Source: CSSed11-175R1 sp041685735
GTDB taxonomy: Bacteria > Actinomycetota > Nitriliruptoria > Nitriliruptorales > Nitriliruptoraceae
DNA length: 64,000 bases
Assembly: GCA_041685735.1 (NCBI GenBank)
Contig: JAWLFE010000011.1
Location: forward strand, 1-64,000
Reading direction: 5' to 3'
In this document: positions 1 through 8,094 of the stretch, piece after piece
Position numbering within the stretch: position 1 is the first letter of the stretch
Layout of the letters: every line of letters begins with the position of its first letter
Notes under the pieces: generated by a model
Told to the model about the DNA's origin: nothing
The model's input: the letters and a program-made list of their open reading frames with translations, nothing else
The model's database searches: none
Made by a program: the position numbers and the translations under genes

Positions 1-1
1 T

Positions 2-190
2 GCGCTGGTGGCGGCTGGGGCCGTCGTCCGCGAGGGCATGGAGGTCCCGCCGATGTCCCTGGTCGTGGGGGTCCCGGCGAAGGTGCTCGACCGACCCGTT
101 CCGGCGGTGCCACGCCCGAACGTCGCCAACTACCTGGAGCTCGCGGCGCTCTACCGCGACCCCGATGCCAGCGTCGCCAGCGACGGGTGA
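2..190 (+). CDS. Gamma-carbonic anhydrase / hexapeptide-repeat protein, C-terminal fragment
   Basis: Only the last 62 codons are present; the gene starts left of the window. The visible part has the hexapeptide periodicity of a left-handed beta-helix (AAGAVV, PPMSLVVGVPAKVLD), and 'VVGVPAK' is typical of gamma-carbonic anhydrase-like proteins (YrdA/PaaY group) and related acyltransferases. A short helical tail with NVANYLELAALYRD follows, as in that group, where it packs against the helix of a trimer. The metal-binding histidines, if present, would lie upstream, so carbonic anhydrase activity cannot be judged. Family assignment is fairly secure; substrate is not. Confidence 0.65.
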   Translation, partial: ALVAAGAVVREGMEVPPMSLVVGVPAKVLDRPVPAVPRPNVANYLELAALYRDPDASVASDG

Positions 191-250
191 CTGACCGGCT
201 GGCCGGCGATGGCTGAGTAGGCTCCGTCGCCCCATGACGGAGGTGGCCCC

Positions 251-1838
251 GTGACGACCGATGGTTCGCTGGACGCTGTCCTCTCACAGGGCTACGGGTT
301 CGACGACGACGCGATCATCCTCGGCCGGCCACTGCCCCCGACGTTGGACGCGACGCTCAACGACCACGTCGTGCAGGTGCCGTTGCGGATGCTCAACCGA
401 CACGGTCTGGTCGCGGGGGCGACCGGGACCGGCAAGACCAAGACGCTGCAGGTGTTCGCGGAGCAGTTGTCCCGCGCCGGTGTCCCGGTGTTCCTCGCCG
501 ATCTCAAGGGCGATCTGTCCGGGTTGATCACCCCGGCGGAACCGAGCGACGGCATCGATGCCCGGATGTCGGGGATGGATCTCGCCTGGCAGCCCGAGTC
601 GTTCCCGGTCGAGTTCCTGTCGATCTCAGGCGAGGTCGGGACGCCCTTGCGGGTGCCCCTCAGTTCCTTCGGGCCCCTGCTCCTGGCCAAGGTGATGGAC
701 GCCACCGACACCCAGGAGTCGGTGCTCCAGATCATCTTCAAGTACGCCGACGAGTCCCAGTTGGCGCTGCTCGACCTGACCGACCTGGTGGAGCTGCTGC
801 GGTTCCTGACCTCGCCAGAGGGCCGCGAGGTGCAGGCCGACTACGGGGGCATGACGACCCAGACCTTGAACGTGCTGCTCCGCAAGGCCATGGAGTTGCA
901 GACCCAGGGCGGTGACCGCTTCTTCGGGGAGCCGGAGTTCGACGTCGCCGACCTGCTGCGCACCCAGGACGGCAAGGGGGTCATCACGATCATGAACCTG
1001 GTGGACGTGCAGGCCAGGCCACGCATCTTCTCGACGTTCATGATGTGGCTGCTGGCGGAGATCTACGAGAGCTCCCCGGAGGTCGGTGATCCCGACCGGC
1101 CCGAGCTGGTGTTCTTCTTCGACGAGGCCCACCTGCTGTTCGACGACGCGTCGAAGACGCTGCGCGACTCGATCGAGTTGACCGTGCGGATGATCCGGTC
1201 CAAGGGCGTCGGGGTGTTCTTCGTGACCCAGCAACCGCGGGACGTGCCGGACGACGTCCTCGCGCAACTCGGCAGCCGGGTCCAACGCGCACTCCGTGCG
1301 TACACACCCCAGGATCAGAAGGCGCTGAAGGCGACCAGTGGCACGTTCCCGATCAGCGAGCACTACGACGTCCGTGAGGCCCTGACGGGGGGTCGGCACG
1401 GGGGAGGCCCTGATCACGGTGATCGGTCCCGAGGGCCGTCCGACACCGACGGTGCCGACCCGGTTGGTGGCTCCCGTGTCGCAGATGGATCCCGCCGACG
1501 CCGCGGCCGTGCAGGCGGTGATCGCCGCGAGTCCGCTGCTGGCCACCTACGCGCAGCCGCTGGCACGCGAGTCCGCCGCGGAGATCCTGGCGGAACGTGC
1601 CGAGGCCCGTGCGGCCGAAGCCGCGTCACACGCCGCCGAGCAGGAGAAGGCCGACGCACTGGCCAAGCGGGAGGTGGCGCTCGAGGAACGTCAGGCGTCC
1701 ACCCGTCGAGCCCCCGCGCGACGCTCGCGCAAGCGTGCCAGTGCCACCGAGCGGCTGATCAGCAACGCCGCATCCAGCGTCGGCCGCGAGGTCGGCCGCT
1801 CCCTGATCCGCGGGCTCCTCGGCAACCTCGGCCGCTGA
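251..1838 (+). CDS. HerA-like/DUF853 ATPase, interrupted by a +1 frameshift
   Basis: Member of the DUF853 branch of HerA/FtsK-type P-loop ATPases (YjgR-like), probably a hexameric DNA-translocating or nucleoprotein ATPase. GTG start with GGAGG seven bases upstream. Walker A GATGTGKT is at residues 56-63; Walker B (VFFFDEAHLLF) is near residues 286-296; the sensor-like FFVTQQPRDVP follows. The family pattern continues to EALTG at about nt 1390 and then leaves frame. In the +1 frame it resumes exactly as expected (VGTGEALITVIGPEGRPTP) and ends at 1838 after an Ala/Glu-rich coiled-coil tail. One G too many in the six-G run 1387-1392 explains this. Without correction the first frame runs to 1852 as Arg-rich nonsense. 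A sequencing error is more likely than decay because both halves are otherwise intact. Confidence 0.85.
1387..1392 (+). other. Frameshift site in a six-G run
   Basis: Codons before this run read the DUF853 family sequence in the frame of nt 251. Codons after it read family sequence in the next frame. Five Gs instead of six would restore one open frame of about 528 residues. Homopolymer miscall or a genuine phase-variable tract are the two explanations; the first is simpler. Confidence 0.8.
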
Positions 1839-1901
1839 GCGCCACCGAGTGACGTGCCGGCGCGCCCCGACCGTGCGGGACACGAGAGGCACGCCGGACA
1901 C

Positions 1902-4175
1902 TCAGGGGGTCGCGGTCACACGCACCGTGTGGGCGGTGTCGCCGACGTGGACCGTGAGGTCGACGTCGCCGGGTTCGACGATCCACCGCATCGACCGGTC
2001 GAGCAGCCGGAGTTCGTCGTGACCGATGGACAGGCGCACCTGCGCACGGCGTCCCGTGCGCACCGCGACGGGCGTGAAGCGGCACAGCCGGTCCGGCGGG
2101 ACCGTGGTCGATGCGACCGGATCGTCCACGGTCACCCGCACCACCTCGATCGCATCGTGGGTGCCCGTGTTCGACACCTCGATGTCGAGGTCGAACGTGG
2201 CGCCGGCTTCCAGGGCCGCGACCGACAACGCGACCGGCGAGACGTCCACGCGGGGCACGGCGAAGGTGGTGTAGGTCAACCCGTGTCCGAACGCGAAAAG
2301 CGGGTCGGCCGGCTCGTGCAGGTAGCCACGTCCGGCGGAGATCCGACGTCCGGCGTAGACCGGCAGCTGATCCGACGATCGTGGGAAGGTGACGGGTAAC
2401 CGCCCGGACGGGGCGACATCACCGGCCAGGAGTTCGGCGATGGCGGTCCCACCCTGCTGGCCCGGGTAGCAGCTCCACAAGACGGCGTCGGCCGCCGCGC
2501 ACACCCGGCGCAGATCGACCGGGCCACCGCTGATCACGATGGCGACGGTCGGGGTCCCGGTCGCCGCGATGCGTTCGACGAGTTCGTCCTGTCTGCCGAC
2601 CATCGTCAGGGACGCCCGGTCGCCCAGGTGGTCGAACCACCACCCTTCCCGGTGGGTGGCTTCGTTGCCGCCGATCACGACCACGGCCAGGTCGGCGGCT
2701 CCCGCAGCGGTGACGGCGCTCGTCAGGCGGTCATCGTCCAGGCTGGGGTCAGCCAGCGTGACCTCGTCTGTCCACCAGGTGCCGGGGCCCGCTGGGTCGT
2801 CGACGATCCGGCAGCCCTCCTCGAGCGTGACCGTGGCGGCAGCGAAGCGGTCACGGATCCCGTCGAACACACCGACGCCGTCCGCGCTCGGGTCGCAGTA
2901 TCCGCCGAGGTGCGCCTGCTCCGCGTTGGGACCGGCCACCAGGATCGTGCGGAGCCGGGCTACGTCGAGGGGGAGCAGGCCGGTCGGGTTGGTGAGCAGC
3001 ACGGCGCTGCGCCGAGCGACCTCCAGCGCCAGCCGATCATGGGCCGCCCGGTCGACACGGGGCGGCCCGCCATCCTCCGGGGCGTCCAGGAGGCCCAGCC
3101 GATCCTTCGCGGTCAGCACGTTGCGGGCCGCCCGGTCGACGACCGCTTCGGGGAGCCGGCCGTCCCGGACCAGGTCCACCAGCCCGGCAGCGCCACGGGG
3201 CTCGGGGACCTCGCAGTCGATACCGGCCGTGAAGGCCTGTCGCGCCGCATCGGTCGGATCGGCGGCCACACGGTGCAGCGAGGCCAGCTGTGGCACACCG
3301 AAACCGTCCGAGGTCACCATGCCGGTGAAGCCGAGCTGGTCGCGCAGCACCTCGGTGAGCAGCCAGGGGTCCGCATGGACGGGGACCCCGTCGAGGTCGT
3401 GGTACGCGGCCATGATCGCGCCGACGCCAGCATCGATGGCCGCCGCGAAGGGCGGCAGGTGGTCCTGTTGGAGCTCGCGTCGCCCGAGTTGGACGGGCGC
3501 GCCGTTGAGCCCACCCTGGGGCACGCCGTGGCCCACGAAGTGCTTGGCGCAGGCCAGGACCCGGTCGGGCGCGATCGGGCCGGCGGTGCGTCCCTGCAGA
3601 CCGTGCACGGCGGCTCGACCCATCTCGGTCACGAGGTGGACGTCCTCGCCGAAGGTCTCCTCGACGCGGCCCCACCGTGGGTCGCGGGCGAGGTCCAGCA
3701 CCGGCGCGTAGATGTAGTTGGATCCGCGAGCGCGGGTCTCGGCGGCGACAGCGGTGTAGATGCGCTCGGCCAACGCCGTATCCCAGCTGGCGGCGATCGC
3801 CAGGGCCGCGGGGAAGACGGTCGCGCCTCGGCCCATCAGGCCGTGCACACCCTCCTCGTTGAACAGGGCACGGATGCCGAGCCGGGTCCGGGTGACGAGC
3901 GTCTGGTCGACCGCCGCCGTGAGGTCGCGAGCCACCTCGACGTCTCTGCCGAGGCTGACCCGTCCGACCTGGCCGAGCCCGCTCGGGAACGCTGCTGCGA
4001 ACGCCTCCACGTCCAGTCGACCATCCGCATCGATGATCCCGGGCATCTCGTAGGCACGCCCGCCACAGGACAGTTGGGCGACCTTCTCCCGGAGGTCCAT
4101 CGATGCGAGCAGTGTTTCCACACGGTCGGCCCGACCGGCCGGCGGGGTCGTTGCAGCGTCGGATCCCTGCCCCAT
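1902..4175 (-). CDS. Glycoside hydrolase family 3 beta-glycosidase
   Basis: About 757 residues with the usual three-part GH3 layout: an N-terminal TIM-barrel domain (to about residue 330), an alpha/beta sandwich with VAGPNAEQAHLGGYCDPSADG around residue 420 (motif shortened by the family, not truncated) and a C-terminal FnIII-like domain. The barrel shows KHFVGHG and the nucleophile segment VTSDGFGV (Asp near residue 290). ATG at 4175 has GAGG six bases upstream; an in-frame GTG six bases earlier is less well placed. No signal peptide is seen, so it probably acts on imported beta-glucosides or xylosides in the cytoplasm. Substrate specificity (glucosidase, xylosidase) cannot be read from the sequence. 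The gene is convergent with the DUF853 gene. Confidence 0.9.
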   Translation of the reverse strand: MGQGSDAATTPPAGRADRVETLLASMDLREKVAQLSCGGRAYEMPGIIDADGRLDVEAFAAAFPSGLGQVGRVSLGRDVEVARDLTAAVDQTLVTRTRLGIRALFNEEGVHGLMGRGATVFPAALAIAASWDTALAERIYTAVAAETRARGSNYIYAPVLDLARDPRWGRVEETFGEDVHLVTEMGRAAVHGLQGRTAGPIAPDRVLACAKHFVGHGVPQGGLNGAPVQLGRRELQQDHLPPFAAAIDAGVGAIMAAYHDLDGVPVHADPWLLTEVLRDQLGFTGMVTSDGFGVPQLASLHRVAADPTDAARQAFTAGIDCEVPEPRGAAGLVDLVRDGRLPEAVVDRAARNVLTAKDRLGLLDAPEDGGPPRVDRAAHDRLALEVARRSAVLLTNPTGLLPLDVARLRTILVAGPNAEQAHLGGYCDPSADGVGVFDGIRDRFAAATVTLEEGCRIVDDPAGPGTWWTDEVTLADPSLDDDRLTSAVTAAGAADLAVVVIGGNEATHREGWWFDHLGDRASLTMVGRQDELVERIAATGTPTVAIVISGGPVDLRRVCAAADAVLWSCYPGQQGGTAIAELLAGDVAPSGRLPVTFPRSSDQLPVYAGRRISAGRGYLHEPADPLFAFGHGLTYTTFAVPRVDVSPVALSVAALEAGATFDLDIEVSNTGTHDAIEVVRVTVDDPVASTTVPPDRLCRFTPVAVRTGRRAQVRLSIGHDELRLLDRSMRWIVEPGDVDLTVHVGDTAHTVRVTATP

Positions 4176-4229
4176 GCACACCCTCGTCCCGGAGGTCCGC
4201 GACCGTAGCGTCGTCGCGGGGACGGGCGC

Positions 4230-5276
4230 TCAGTCAGCGGTTGCGACGGCCAACTCCTCGGTCCGGCCGTCGGCGTGGCGGGCGAAGCGGCGCAGGTCCG
4301 CCCCGTGGTGGGGTTCGTCCTCGGGCCAGGGCCACCCGCCGAAGTGGGTCTCCTGGTAATCGTGGTAGGCCTTCTGGATCTCCGCCTTGGTGTTCATCAC
4401 GAAGGGCCCGTACTGCACGATCGGCTCACCGATCGGCCGGCCCTGCAGCACCAGGACCTCGGCACCGTCACCCGTGTCGGTCAGGGTGATCGGGACCTCG
4501 GAACGTACGACCGCGCCGTGGCCGCCGAGCACCTCGGTGGCGCCGATGCGCACCGAACCGCCCCGGAACACGTAGATCGTGCGGATCGTGTCCTCGCGAG
4601 CCGCGGCTTCCAGCCGCCACGATCCGTCGACCGGGATCGCGGCGTGGTAGATGCCGACGTCAGTGTCCGGGCGTGCGGCCCACGAGTTCGGTGGCGGCGC
4701 CGGGGCGTGCTGTCCGCTGACCAGTTCGCCCGCGACCACGGTCACCTCGGTGGCCCGTCCCGCGTCGTCCAGGAACGTGTGGCGCGGGATCTCATGGCTC
4801 CACAGCATCGAGAAGTGCGGCGGCACCATCTTGTCGGTGGCCGGCAGATTGATCCAGATCTGGAACAGCTCAGTCTCGTTGTGGGCATCACGGTTGAGCA
4901 GCGGGAACATCTCCGCGTGGACGATGCCGGACCCGGCGGTCATCCACTGCACGTCCCCACGGCCGAAGCGCGCGGCGGCACCCAACGAGTCCGAGTGGTC
5001 CATGAACCCCTTGCGCATGAACGAGATCGTCTCGAACCCACGGTGGGGGTGCTGGGGGAACCCGGGGACCTGTGAACCGTGGTACATCGACCACCCGTCG
5101 CGCCCGGAGAAGTCCATGCCGATGCTGCGGCCGACCAGCGGCGCGCACGGGCCGAACTCCTCATCGCCCTCTGGGTAGTCGTCGTTGTGGTGCACGCAGA
5201 ACAGGAACGGGTCGACCGTCTGCCACACGCGGTCGAGTTCGACCTGCTGCAGGACGACATCGTCGGGCATCGACAC
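4230..5276 (-). CDS. Pirin family protein
   Basis: Bicupin of 348 residues. The N-terminal cupin carries the pirin signature (GFPQHPHRGFETISF) and the later GIVHAEM; the His residues of HPHRG with the downstream His/Glu bind a non-haem metal in characterised pirins. A second cupin follows with FGPFVMNT-like YGPFVMNTKAEIQKAY near the C-terminus. GTG start at 5276 has AGGAG five bases upstream. Pirins include quercetinases and redox sensors; which applies here is unknown. It is downstream of the first Sec-type methyltransferase but has its own promoter-like element in the 95-base spacer. Confidence 0.9.
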   Translation of the reverse strand: MSMPDDVVLQQVELDRVWQTVDPFLFCVHHNDDYPEGDEEFGPCAPLVGRSIGMDFSGRDGWSMYHGSQVPGFPQHPHRGFETISFMRKGFMDHSDSLGAAARFGRGDVQWMTAGSGIVHAEMFPLLNRDAHNETELFQIWINLPATDKMVPPHFSMLWSHEIPRHTFLDDAGRATEVTVVAGELVSGQHAPAPPPNSWAARPDTDVGIYHAAIPVDGSWRLEAAAREDTIRTIYVFRGGSVRIGATEVLGGHGAVVRSEVPITLTDTGDGAEVLVLQGRPIGEPIVQYGPFVMNTKAEIQKAYHDYQETHFGGWPWPEDEPHHGADLRRFARHADGRTEELAVATAD

Positions 5277-5331
5277 GGGGGACTCCTGATGGCTCTGGCG
5301 TCTGGGACGCCGATAGGCGCCCGTTCATGCC

Positions 5332-5359
5332 AGCATACGGTAGTTTCCCCTGCAATCAA
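5332..5359 (-). promoter_or_regulatory. Probable sigma-A-type promoter of the pirin gene
   Basis: On the minus strand TTGATT (5359-5354) and TATGCT (5337-5332) are separated by 16 bases, in an AT-richer patch of the gap between the methyltransferase stop and the pirin start. Transcription would begin about 50 bases before the pirin GTG. Confidence 0.5.
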
Positions 5360-5371
5360 CTCGGCGTGCGC

Positions 5372-6160
5372 TCAGCCGGGTTTGCGTGCCAGGAACGGGT
5401 GGCCGTACACGGCGAACGCCCGTGCCTTGTCCTCCCCGCCGGCCCCGGCGAAGGTGTCGACCGGATCACCGATCACGATGGCCTCGAACCCGACGTCCTC
5501 GAGCATCTTCTGCCAGCCTGCACACGGCAGGCCACCAGCTATTCAACCGGTCCACAGGTCGATGTCCTGCATGGCCTCCGGCGGCACCGGGTTGTTGTTC
5601 GCGATGTCGCCGAACTGCAGGTGCCCGCCGGGCGCCAGGACCCGGAAGACCTCGTCGAACGCGGCCTTCTTGTCCGGACACAGGTTGAACACGCCGTTGG
5701 AGATCACGACGTCCGCCCATCCGTCGTCGATGGGTAGTTCCTCGACGAACCCTTCGCGGAACGCCACGTTGTCCGCGCCGACCACCTCGATGCTGCGACG
5801 CGCCTTGTCCAACATCTCGGGGGTCATGTCCACGCCGATGACCGCACCGTCGCTGCCGACCTGGCCGGCGGCCACGAACGTGTCGAACCCGGCCCCCGAG
5901 CCGACGTCGACGACCTGCTCACCAGCTTCGAGGTGGCGGGTCGCGAACGGGTTCGCGATCCCGGCGAACGACTCGACGGCGGCATCGGGCAGGGGATCGA
6001 CCCAGGCGTCGTGGTAGCCGAGGTGTCGGGCCAGGAAGCGACCGGTGTGGAAGTGGAACTCGCCGTGCGGCGTGGTCGCCACCTCGCGGTACTTGGTCTG
6101 CACCTCCGCCCGGAGCGCCTCCGGGTCGACCGGGAGGTCGGTGGTGGGTCCGGATGTCAT
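5372..6160 (-). CDS. Putative selenocysteine-containing SAM-dependent methyltransferase (ArsM-like)
   Basis: Class I SAM methyltransferase of the arsenite methyltransferase-like group. The SAM motif DVGSGAGFD is at residues 85-93, the acidic loop GVDMTPEML at 109-117 and SNGVFNL in the motif after it. The frame meets TGA at codon 206 (5545-5543) but continues in frame as well-formed protein: WTG-TGA-IAGGLPCAGWQKML, then EDVGFEAIVIGD and a C-terminus ending FLARKPG with stop TGA at 5374-5372 (262 residues). The region after the TGA is the conserved C-terminal helix-strand of this family, in which a Cys usually sits where the TGA is. ATG 6160 has AAGGAG eight bases upstream. Stopping at codon 206 would remove the last strands of the fold. 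Function on arsenic, selenium or a thiol substrate is not established. Confidence 0.8.
5510..5538 (-). promoter_or_regulatory. Candidate bacterial SECIS element of methyltransferase 1
   Basis: In the mRNA sense a perfect 6-bp stem (GCCTGC/GCAGGC) closes a five-base loop CGTGT, which starts 17 bases after the TGA and contains GU. CTG/CAG pairs extend the base of the stem below a small internal loop. Position and loop content match what SelB-dependent bacterial SECIS elements need. Judged by eye, not folded. Confidence 0.6.
5543..5545 (-). other. In-frame TGA, probable selenocysteine codon (codon 206)
   Basis: The TGA lies between WTG and IAGG. Sequence on both sides is homologous to the neighbouring methyltransferase, which has TGA at the same aligned place. 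A G-C-rich hairpin begins five bases downstream. Confidence 0.75.
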
Positions 6161-6366
6161 CGTGGTCGCTCCTTGGTCGGGTCTGTGCGTTCGCGCGCTC
6201 GGCCGTGTCGGTCGGTTCGGTCATGGGTTCCGTCATGACCGAGCGTGGCCCGGGGCCGTGTCTGCATCGGGGACGACGGATGGGGCGTCGCGATTGCACG
6301 CCGCCTGCTGTGCGCACACGTGCTTGCGCTCTGTGCACGGATCGACGGCTGCGCCGGTTGACCGGG
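6161..6366. other. Intergenic spacer between the two methyltransferase genes
   Basis: About 206 bases. It holds the Shine-Dalgarno AAGGAG of the first methyltransferase and no convincing gene. No clear ECF-type -35/-10 pair was found, although GGAACC lies about 70 bases upstream of the start. Methyltransferase 1 may be transcribed from here or by read-through from the sigma operon. Confidence 0.5.
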
Positions 6367-7161
6367 TCATGCCGGCTTGCCGGCGGTCACCGTCACCGCG
6401 GTCGCGACCTGCTCCTTGGCGGAGGATGGCAGCAGGCGCTCCATCAGCTCGAGCAGATCCGGTGTGAACAGGGGATAGTCCGCGGCGGCCGCCATGCTGA
6501 ACGGCTGACGGTCCAGCACCGCGACGTCGGTGAAGCCGACCTTCTGGAGCTTGGTGACGAAGACACGCTCCGCCAAGGCGCCGGACACTCAACCGGCCCA
6601 GGCTGACGGATGGGTCAGGATCTCGCTCGGCAGGTCGTCCTCATCGATCGTCAGGTCGGCGACCGCCAGGCGTCCCCCGGGCCGCAGGGCCCGGAACGCC
6701 TCGGCCAGGACGCGGCTCTTGCGTGCCGACAGGTTGATCGATCCGTTGCTGAGCACGACGTCGACGCCGTCGTCGGCGAGCGGGAGTGTCTCCATCTCGG
6801 CGTTGACGAAGGTCAGGTTGGCCAGGCCGGCGTCGCGCGCGAAGGTGCGACCGCGATCGAGCATCGATGGCAGCATGTCGACACCCGTCACGTGGCCGCT
6901 CGAGCCCACCAGGGCGGCGGCCAACTGGGCATCGATCCCGGCACCACAGCCGAGGTCCACCACGGACTCGCCCTCACGCAGTCGTGCGGCGGGGACCGGG
7001 TTGCCGACCCCCAGCATCCAGCGGCGTGCGGTCGACGGCAGCTGGTCGAGCTGCTGCGGGGTGTAGTTGCGTTCCCCGGGACCGTCGGGGTCATCCACGG
7101 CTCGGTAGGCATCCGCCACCAGTTGCTGGATCTCGTCCTTGAACATCAGGTCCCGTGTCAT
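6367..7161 (-). CDS. Putative selenocysteine-containing SAM-dependent methyltransferase (ArsM-like), second copy
   Basis: Class I methyltransferase, 264 residues if the internal TGA is read through. SAM motif DLGCGAGID is at residues 69-77, acidic loop TGVDMLPSML at 92-101, SNGSINL follows. Codon 191 is TGA (6591-6589) in the context WAG-TGA-VSGALAERVFVTKL; the downstream 73 codons read KVGFTDVAVLDRQPFS and end at stop 6369-6367. Aligned with the first methyltransferase the pattern W-x-G-TGA-[IV]-[AS]-G-[GA]-L and later K-x-x-x-VGF are shared, so the TGA is conserved between two diverged paralogues. ATG 7161 overlaps the anti-sigma stop by four bases (ATGA), so it is translated with the sigma/anti-sigma operon. 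Relation to arsenite methylation is by family only; a family Cys in the SNC motif is Gly here. Confidence 0.8.
6546..6571 (-). promoter_or_regulatory. Candidate bacterial SECIS element of methyltransferase 2
   Basis: In mRNA sense GGAGC pairs with GCTCC and an inner GTG with CAC; three unpaired bases (CAA) sit on the 3' side. The seven-base loop TCTTCGT starts 26 bases after the TGA and ends in GU. The spacing is inside the range known for bacterial SECIS loops. A rival GC-rich hairpin exists closer to the TGA. Confidence 0.5.
6589..6591 (-). other. In-frame TGA, probable selenocysteine codon (codon 191)
   Basis: Flanked by WAG and VSGAL. It is at the same alignment column as the TGA of the neighbouring methyltransferase, which argues against a random nonsense mutation. 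Confidence 0.75.
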
Positions 7162-7430
7162 CCCGTGCCTCCGTGGTCGGCTCGCTGCGTGTCGGTTCGG
7201 CCCGCGGCGAGTTCGTCCAGGGCGCTGGACAGCCGCCGCTCCACGCCCGTCGGGAGCTCCACCTCGCCGGCGGATGCCAGCACCCCCCGCAACTCCTCGG
7301 CGAACTCCACCTCGCCGCAGCAGCGTCGGCAGAAGGCCAGGTGGTCCTCGATGGCCGCCCGGTCGTGAGCCGCCACCTCGTTCTCGAGGTACTCCCAGAG
7401 CTGCTGCACCGCCTCCGAACAGGAGATCAT
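7158..7430 (-). CDS. Zinc-binding anti-sigma factor (ZAS family)
   Basis: A 90-residue protein with the zinc anti-sigma motif H-x3-C-x2-C (HLAFCRRC) preceded by an N-terminal Cys (MISCSEAV). This is the arrangement of RsrA-like redox-sensing anti-sigma factors, where thiol oxidation releases zinc and the sigma factor. ATG 7430 overlaps the sigma gene stop by four bases and has AAGGAG eight bases upstream; its own stop overlaps the methyltransferase start in the same way. The coupling indicates it binds the sigma factor encoded just upstream. Thiol or metal sensing is inferred from the Cys layout. Confidence 0.85.
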   Translation of the reverse strand: MISCSEAVQQLWEYLENEVAAHDRAAIEDHLAFCRRCCGEVEFAEELRGVLASAGEVELPTGVERRLSSALDELAAGRTDTQRADHGGTG

Positions 7431-8035
7431 GTCGTCGCTCCTTGGCGTTCCCGCAACAGGTCGTTGGCTTCTGCGTAGTCCCACAACGCCTGCTCGAACC
7501 GCTTGCGACCCCGATGGAGCTGCGACAGCAGCGTGTTGAGGGGGACGTCCAGGGCCTTGGCCGCCTCGCGGGTCGGGACCCCGTACATGTGCACCAGCAC
7601 CAACGGTGTGCGGTAGTGGTCCGGCAGTTCATCGAGCACCGCCCAGACGTCGGGAACGCTGAAGCACGACAGGAAGTCGAGGTGCAACGAATCCGAGTAG
7701 GGCAACGGATCCTCATCGGCGATCCTGCGGTACAGCGACCGGGTGTCGTCGACCTGCTCGACCGGGATCTCGTCGAGGTGGCGATCGTCGCGTCGAACGG
7801 TGTCGCGCACGTGGTTGAGCAGGATCGTGCGCAGCCAGGCTCCGATCGCCCCGGGGTCCTCCAGTTGATCGATCCGGCGGAACGCCTTGACCAGTGCCTC
7901 CTGGACCGCGTCCTCAGCGCGATCGCCCACCAGTTGGCAAGCGAGGCCGTAGAGGGCCGGGAGGTGGGGACCGACCACCTCTTTGAACTCCGCTGTGGTG
8001 GTTGCTGTCACAGATGACCTGTGGATCGACCGCAT
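7427..8035 (-). CDS. ECF RNA polymerase sigma factor
   Basis: About 202 residues. Region 2 spans roughly residues 20-85 (LPALYGLACQLVG, AEDAVQEALVKAFRRIDQL) and region 4 about 130-185 (VLDELPDHYRTPLVLVHMYG, LNTLLSQLHRGRKRFEQAL). No region 3 or 1.1, as expected for an ECF factor. The start is unsure: ATG 8035 has little Shine-Dalgarno signal; GTG 8011 has AGG six bases upstream. It heads a sigma - anti-sigma - methyltransferase operon with 4-base overlaps throughout. Overall it resembles the SigR/SigH group that pairs with RsrA-like factors. Target promoters are unknown; the operon itself is the obvious first candidate. Confidence 0.88.
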   Translation of the reverse strand: MRSIHRSSVTATTTAEFKEVVGPHLPALYGLACQLVGDRAEDAVQEALVKAFRRIDQLEDPGAIGAWLRTILLNHVRDTVRRDDRHLDEIPVEQVDDTRSLYRRIADEDPLPYSDSLHLDFLSCFSVPDVWAVLDELPDHYRTPLVLVHMYGVPTREAAKALDVPLNTLLSQLHRGRKRFEQALWDYAEANDLLRERQGATT

Positions 8036-8094
8036 CCTGGAGACCCGCTCAGCGCACCTCCCAGGATGCGGGATCGTTGTGTGGACGTCCAGGG

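Noticed and set aside
5543..6591. Reading the two TGAs as ordinary stops or as nonsense mutations
   Set aside because: Both downstream segments remain in frame, keep family motifs and end normally, and both TGAs align. Ordinary stops would leave truncated folds.
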